Part shown: positions 61,905 through 64,000 of the stretch, piece by piece
Layout: each line of letters begins with the position of its first letter
Position numbering within the stretch: position 1 is the stretch's first letter
Source: Bacteroidia bacterium
GTDB lineage: Bacteria; Bacteroidota; Bacteroidia; UKL13-3
Direction of reading: 5' to 3'
Assembly (NCBI GenBank): GCA_021740845.1
Contig: JAIOYZ010000005.1
Span: 67,693 to 131,692, forward strand
DNA length: 64,000 nt
Notes under the pieces: generated by a model
Database searches by the model: none
Told to the model about the DNA's origin: nothing
The model's input: only the letters and a program-made list of their open reading frames with translations
Made by a program: the position numbers and the translations under genes

Positions 61905-62837
61905 ATGAAAAAAATTAAAATTTTTATCCTTTTAGTTTTCGGTTTGAACCCATTTAGTTGGGTTCAAGCCCAAAGCAATTTAGATGCAATTAAAGCTTTG
62001 CTTAAAGAAGGTAAATCTAAAAAAGCATTGGAATTGGTGAACAAAGACATTTCTAAAAATGGCTTTAATATTGAAAATGCATGTATAAAAAGTGAAATCT
62101 TGTTTCATATCAATGCCGATGAGGCTTGGGAAAACATGCAGTTAACCTTGCAAAAATTCCCTGATGAACCAAGAGCATACAATACAAGAGGTTTGTTTTA
62201 TTACGAAATAAGGGAGATGAATTTAAGCACCAAAGATTTCACAAAAGCCTTGGAGTTAAATCCTGACGACTCGTTGAAATTTGAAATTTACATCAACAGA
62301 AGCGGCTCATATCACCACGCAGATCAAATTAACCTAGCTATAGCAGATTGTAGAGAAGCCTTAAAACTAAGACCTAATAATATTGATGGATTAAACAATA
62401 TGGCCACTACCCTATTTGAAAACAAGGAGTACGATGAGGCTGAAAAAATCCTTTTGCAAATGAAGGAAATAGACCCAAAATACATGGGTGTTTATGTTAA
62501 TTTAGGCTACCAAAATCAACAACGAGGATTGTATGAGAAGTCGGAAAAATATCTATTAGAAGGCTTGGCAATTGAACCTAATAACGGTTTTATCTTAAAC
62601 AATTTAGGCTATTCACAATACAAATTAGGCAAGAATGCTGAAGCAATCAAAAACATCAATAAATCACTCAAATACTTTCCTGGCAACTCTTATGCATACC
62701 GTAATTTGGCGCTTATTTATTTGGATCAAAACGACAAAGTAAAGGCTTGCGAAAACATTAGATTATCCCTAGCCAATAAATTTACCCAAATGTATGGCGA
62801 CGAAATGAAGGATTTGAAAGAAAAAATTTGCCCATAG
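61905..62837 (+). CDS. Exported TPR protein
   Basis: 310 residues. Signal peptide (FILLVFGLNPFSWVQAQ) and at least six tetratricopeptide repeats (AYNTRGLFYYEIREMNLSTKDFTKALELNPDD, VYVNLGYQNQQRGLYEKSEKYLLEGLAIEPN, AYRNLALIYLDQNDKVKACENIRLSL). A near-perfect motif copy (61938-61952, one mismatch) lies in the signal region. It follows the paralogue by four bases and ends the operon. TPR scaffolding for the two DUF3857 proteins is a plausible guess. Confidence 0.84.
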   Translation: MKKIKIFILLVFGLNPFSWVQAQSNLDAIKALLKEGKSKKALELVNKDISKNGFNIENACIKSEILFHINADEAWENMQLTLQKFPDEPRAYNTRGLFYYEIREMNLSTKDFTKALELNPDDSLKFEIYINRSGSYHHADQINLAIADCREALKLRPNNIDGLNNMATTLFENKEYDEAEKILLQMKEIDPKYMGVYVNLGYQNQQRGLYEKSEKYLLEGLAIEPNNGFILNNLGYSQYKLGKNAEAIKNINKSLKYFPGNSYAYRNLALIYLDQNDKVKACENIRLSLANKFTQMYGDEMKDLKEKICP

Positions 62838-62883
62838 AAATACGCTTTTATTTGCTTTTGGGATTTTGCTTACCTTAGCGCCC

Positions 62884-64000
62884 ATGGCAATGAACCAATA
62901 CCATATAGAAGATACAATTTGCGCTTTGGCAACTCCTGCAGGCGTGGGAGCCATTGGCGTTTTACGTATAAGCGGCAAAAAAGCCATTGCCTTGGTTAAC
63001 CAATCGTTTAAGGGAGCAAACCTAGAAAATGTTGCATCACACACCCTCCATTTGGGAAAAATAATGGATCAAAATTCTGTTGTAGATGAAGTTTTGGCAA
63101 GTGTTTTTGTTGAACCAAAAAGTTATACTGGAGAAAACACAATTGAGTTAAGTTGTCATGGTTCGCCTTATATCCAACAACGTATTTTACAGGTTTTAGT
63201 AAATAACGGCGCACGTTTGGCTCAACCCGGAGAATTTACTTTGCGAGCATTTCTCAACAAAAAACTAGATTTATCACAAGCCGAAGCAGTGGCAGATTTA
63301 ATTGCTTCTAACTCAGAAATGAGTCATAAAACGGCCATGAACCAAATGCGCGGAGGCTTCTCCAAAGAGATAGCCAACCTAAAGGAAAAATTGGTAAACT
63401 TTGCATCTCTGATAGAATTAGAATTAGATTTTAGCGAAGAAGATGTGGAATTTGCCAGCAGGCCAGAACTCAAAGAACTTGTAATACATTTACATGGTTT
63501 GATCCAAAATTTGGTTCAGACCTTTAAAATGGGAAATGCCATAAAAAACGGCGTACCTACCGTTATTGCAGGAAGACCAAATGCCGGAAAATCTACACTC
63601 TTGAATGCTTTAGTAAAAGAAGATAGGGCAATTGTTAGTCATATAGCCGGCACCACGCGCGATACCATTGAAGAGGCATTTGTAATTGAAGGCATAGTTT
63701 TTAGACTAATAGACACCGCTGGAATACGCGAGCATACAGCCGATATTATTGAGAGCATTGGAATAGAAAAAACCTACGAAAAAATTAGGCAAGCCAGCAT
63801 TGTTTTGTACTTGTTTGATGTAACTGAAACTAGCGCAGAAAACTTGGAAAAAGAGTTAAAACCCTTTGAAGAATTGGGTTCGGTAATTATTCCAATTGGC
63901 AATAAAATAGATCTGGCTGAACCAAAAGTAACAGCCGAAAAGTTTGGCCACCGCAGTGATATTTTGTTTATCTCATCAAAGGAAGGCATTGCCATGGAGC
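62884..64000 (+). CDS. mnmE: tRNA modification GTPase MnmE (3' end cut by window)
   Basis: 372 residues visible, of about 455. The N-terminal tetrahydrofolate-binding domain starts EDTICALATPAGVGAIGVLRISG and continues with ENTIELSCHGSPYI and the LRAFLNKKLDLSQAEAVADLI helical region; the G domain has Walker A GRPNAGKSTLLNALV, IAGTTRDTIEE, and LIDTAGIRE. With MnmG it installs carboxymethylaminomethyl at the wobble U of certain tRNAs. The ATG at 62884 follows TACCTTAG (62871-62878) by five bases. The C-terminal Cys motif lies beyond the window. Confidence 0.96.
   Translation, partial: MAMNQYHIEDTICALATPAGVGAIGVLRISGKKAIALVNQSFKGANLENVASHTLHLGKIMDQNSVVDEVLASVFVEPKSYTGENTIELSCHGSPYIQQRILQVLVNNGARLAQPGEFTLRAFLNKKLDLSQAEAVADLIASNSEMSHKTAMNQMRGGFSKEIANLKEKLVNFASLIELELDFSEEDVEFASRPELKELVIHLHGLIQNLVQTFKMGNAIKNGVPTVIAGRPNAGKSTLLNALVKEDRAIVSHIAGTTRDTIEEAFVIEGIVFRLIDTAGIREHTADIIESIGIEKTYEKIRQASIVLYLFDVTETSAENLEKELKPFEELGSVIIPIGNKIDLAEPKVTAEKFGHRSDILFISSKEGIAME

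Noticed and set aside
1-64000. CRISPR array, IS element, prophage or tRNA genes
   Set aside because: No direct-repeat/spacer arrays, transposase or integrase, or cloverleaf with a CCA end seen on reading both strands by eye.

Overview
The window is a stretch of Bacteroidota chromosome with low GC (roughly 35% by eye). The evidence is type IX secretion C-terminal domains (a type A tail on an M36 protease, a type B gliding-motility tail on an 898-residue surface protein), a PorT-like barrel protein, DUF3857/transglutaminase proteins, an LpoB/COG3014 lipoprotein pair, a zinc-site-less Tgt, and promoter elements of the TTTG-N17..20-TAnnTTnG type in place of sigma70 boxes. Shine-Dalgarno sites are not evident, and several starts are TTG or GTG. 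I cannot place it below phylum. No rRNA, tRNA, IS element, prophage or CRISPR array was seen; this is core genome, densely packed (about 56 genes, no gene-free gap over 300 bp).

Layout. 1-3.9 kb: a tight plus-strand run, phoH (cut by the window edge), a MacB-like permease, a glycosyltransferase and an O-antigen ligase-like protein. 4-9.5 kb: secreted M36 protease, chromate-type transporter, carboxypeptidase-regulatory-domain protein, TonB-like protein. 9.6-12 kb: folC facing pyrD. 12.1-15.9 kb: sdhC-sdhA-sdhB. 16-19.2 kb: type B T9SS cargo, then ribE. 19.3-20.4 kb: rpsF-rpsR-rplI on the minus strand. 20.6-25.9 kb: TPR histidine kinase, dnaX, DUF502 protein, UbiA prenyltransferase. 25.9-30 kb: acylphosphatase and low-molecular-weight phosphatase, a PagL-like barrel, the COG3014/LpoB pair. 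30-34.5 kb: thioredoxin-like lipoprotein, S41 protease, RlpA-like protein, rarA.

34.5-46.8 kb is almost entirely minus strand: Hsp70-like protein, HEAT protein, cupin, YraN, EamA permease, LptF/G-family permease, tgt, an SDR protein, porT-ubiE, an ABC exporter, an NFACT (Rqc2-like) protein and an MBL-fold hydrolase. 46.9-51.9 kb: rhodanese lipoprotein, then a polysaccharide set (O-antigen ligase-like, Wzc-like, half-length TolC-like). 52-54.6 kb: small periplasmic protein and ligA. 54.7-62.8 kb: a very tight four-gene operon of exported proteins (TPR plus MORN repeats, active-site-complete DUF3857/transglutaminase, a paralogue without the catalytic residues, TPR protein). 62.9 kb to the end: mnmE, cut by the window edge.

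The strongest unexplained signal is not a gene. A short directional motif, full form TTCGGTTTGAACCAA, core GGTTTGAACC, recurs across the window in genes and intergenic DNA, in several reading frames and on both strands. Its core occurs 17 times by hand count plus 3 copies of the palindrome GGTTCGAACC, where less than one would be expected by chance. Inverted or modified copies form terminator-like hairpins at 32.7 and 52.45 kb. This resembles a DNA-uptake-type or HIP1-type iterated element. The second signal is an A10 tract in dnaX at the end of the conserved clamp-loader part, where slippage in either direction meets a stop within a few codons, as expected for making a short gamma-like form.
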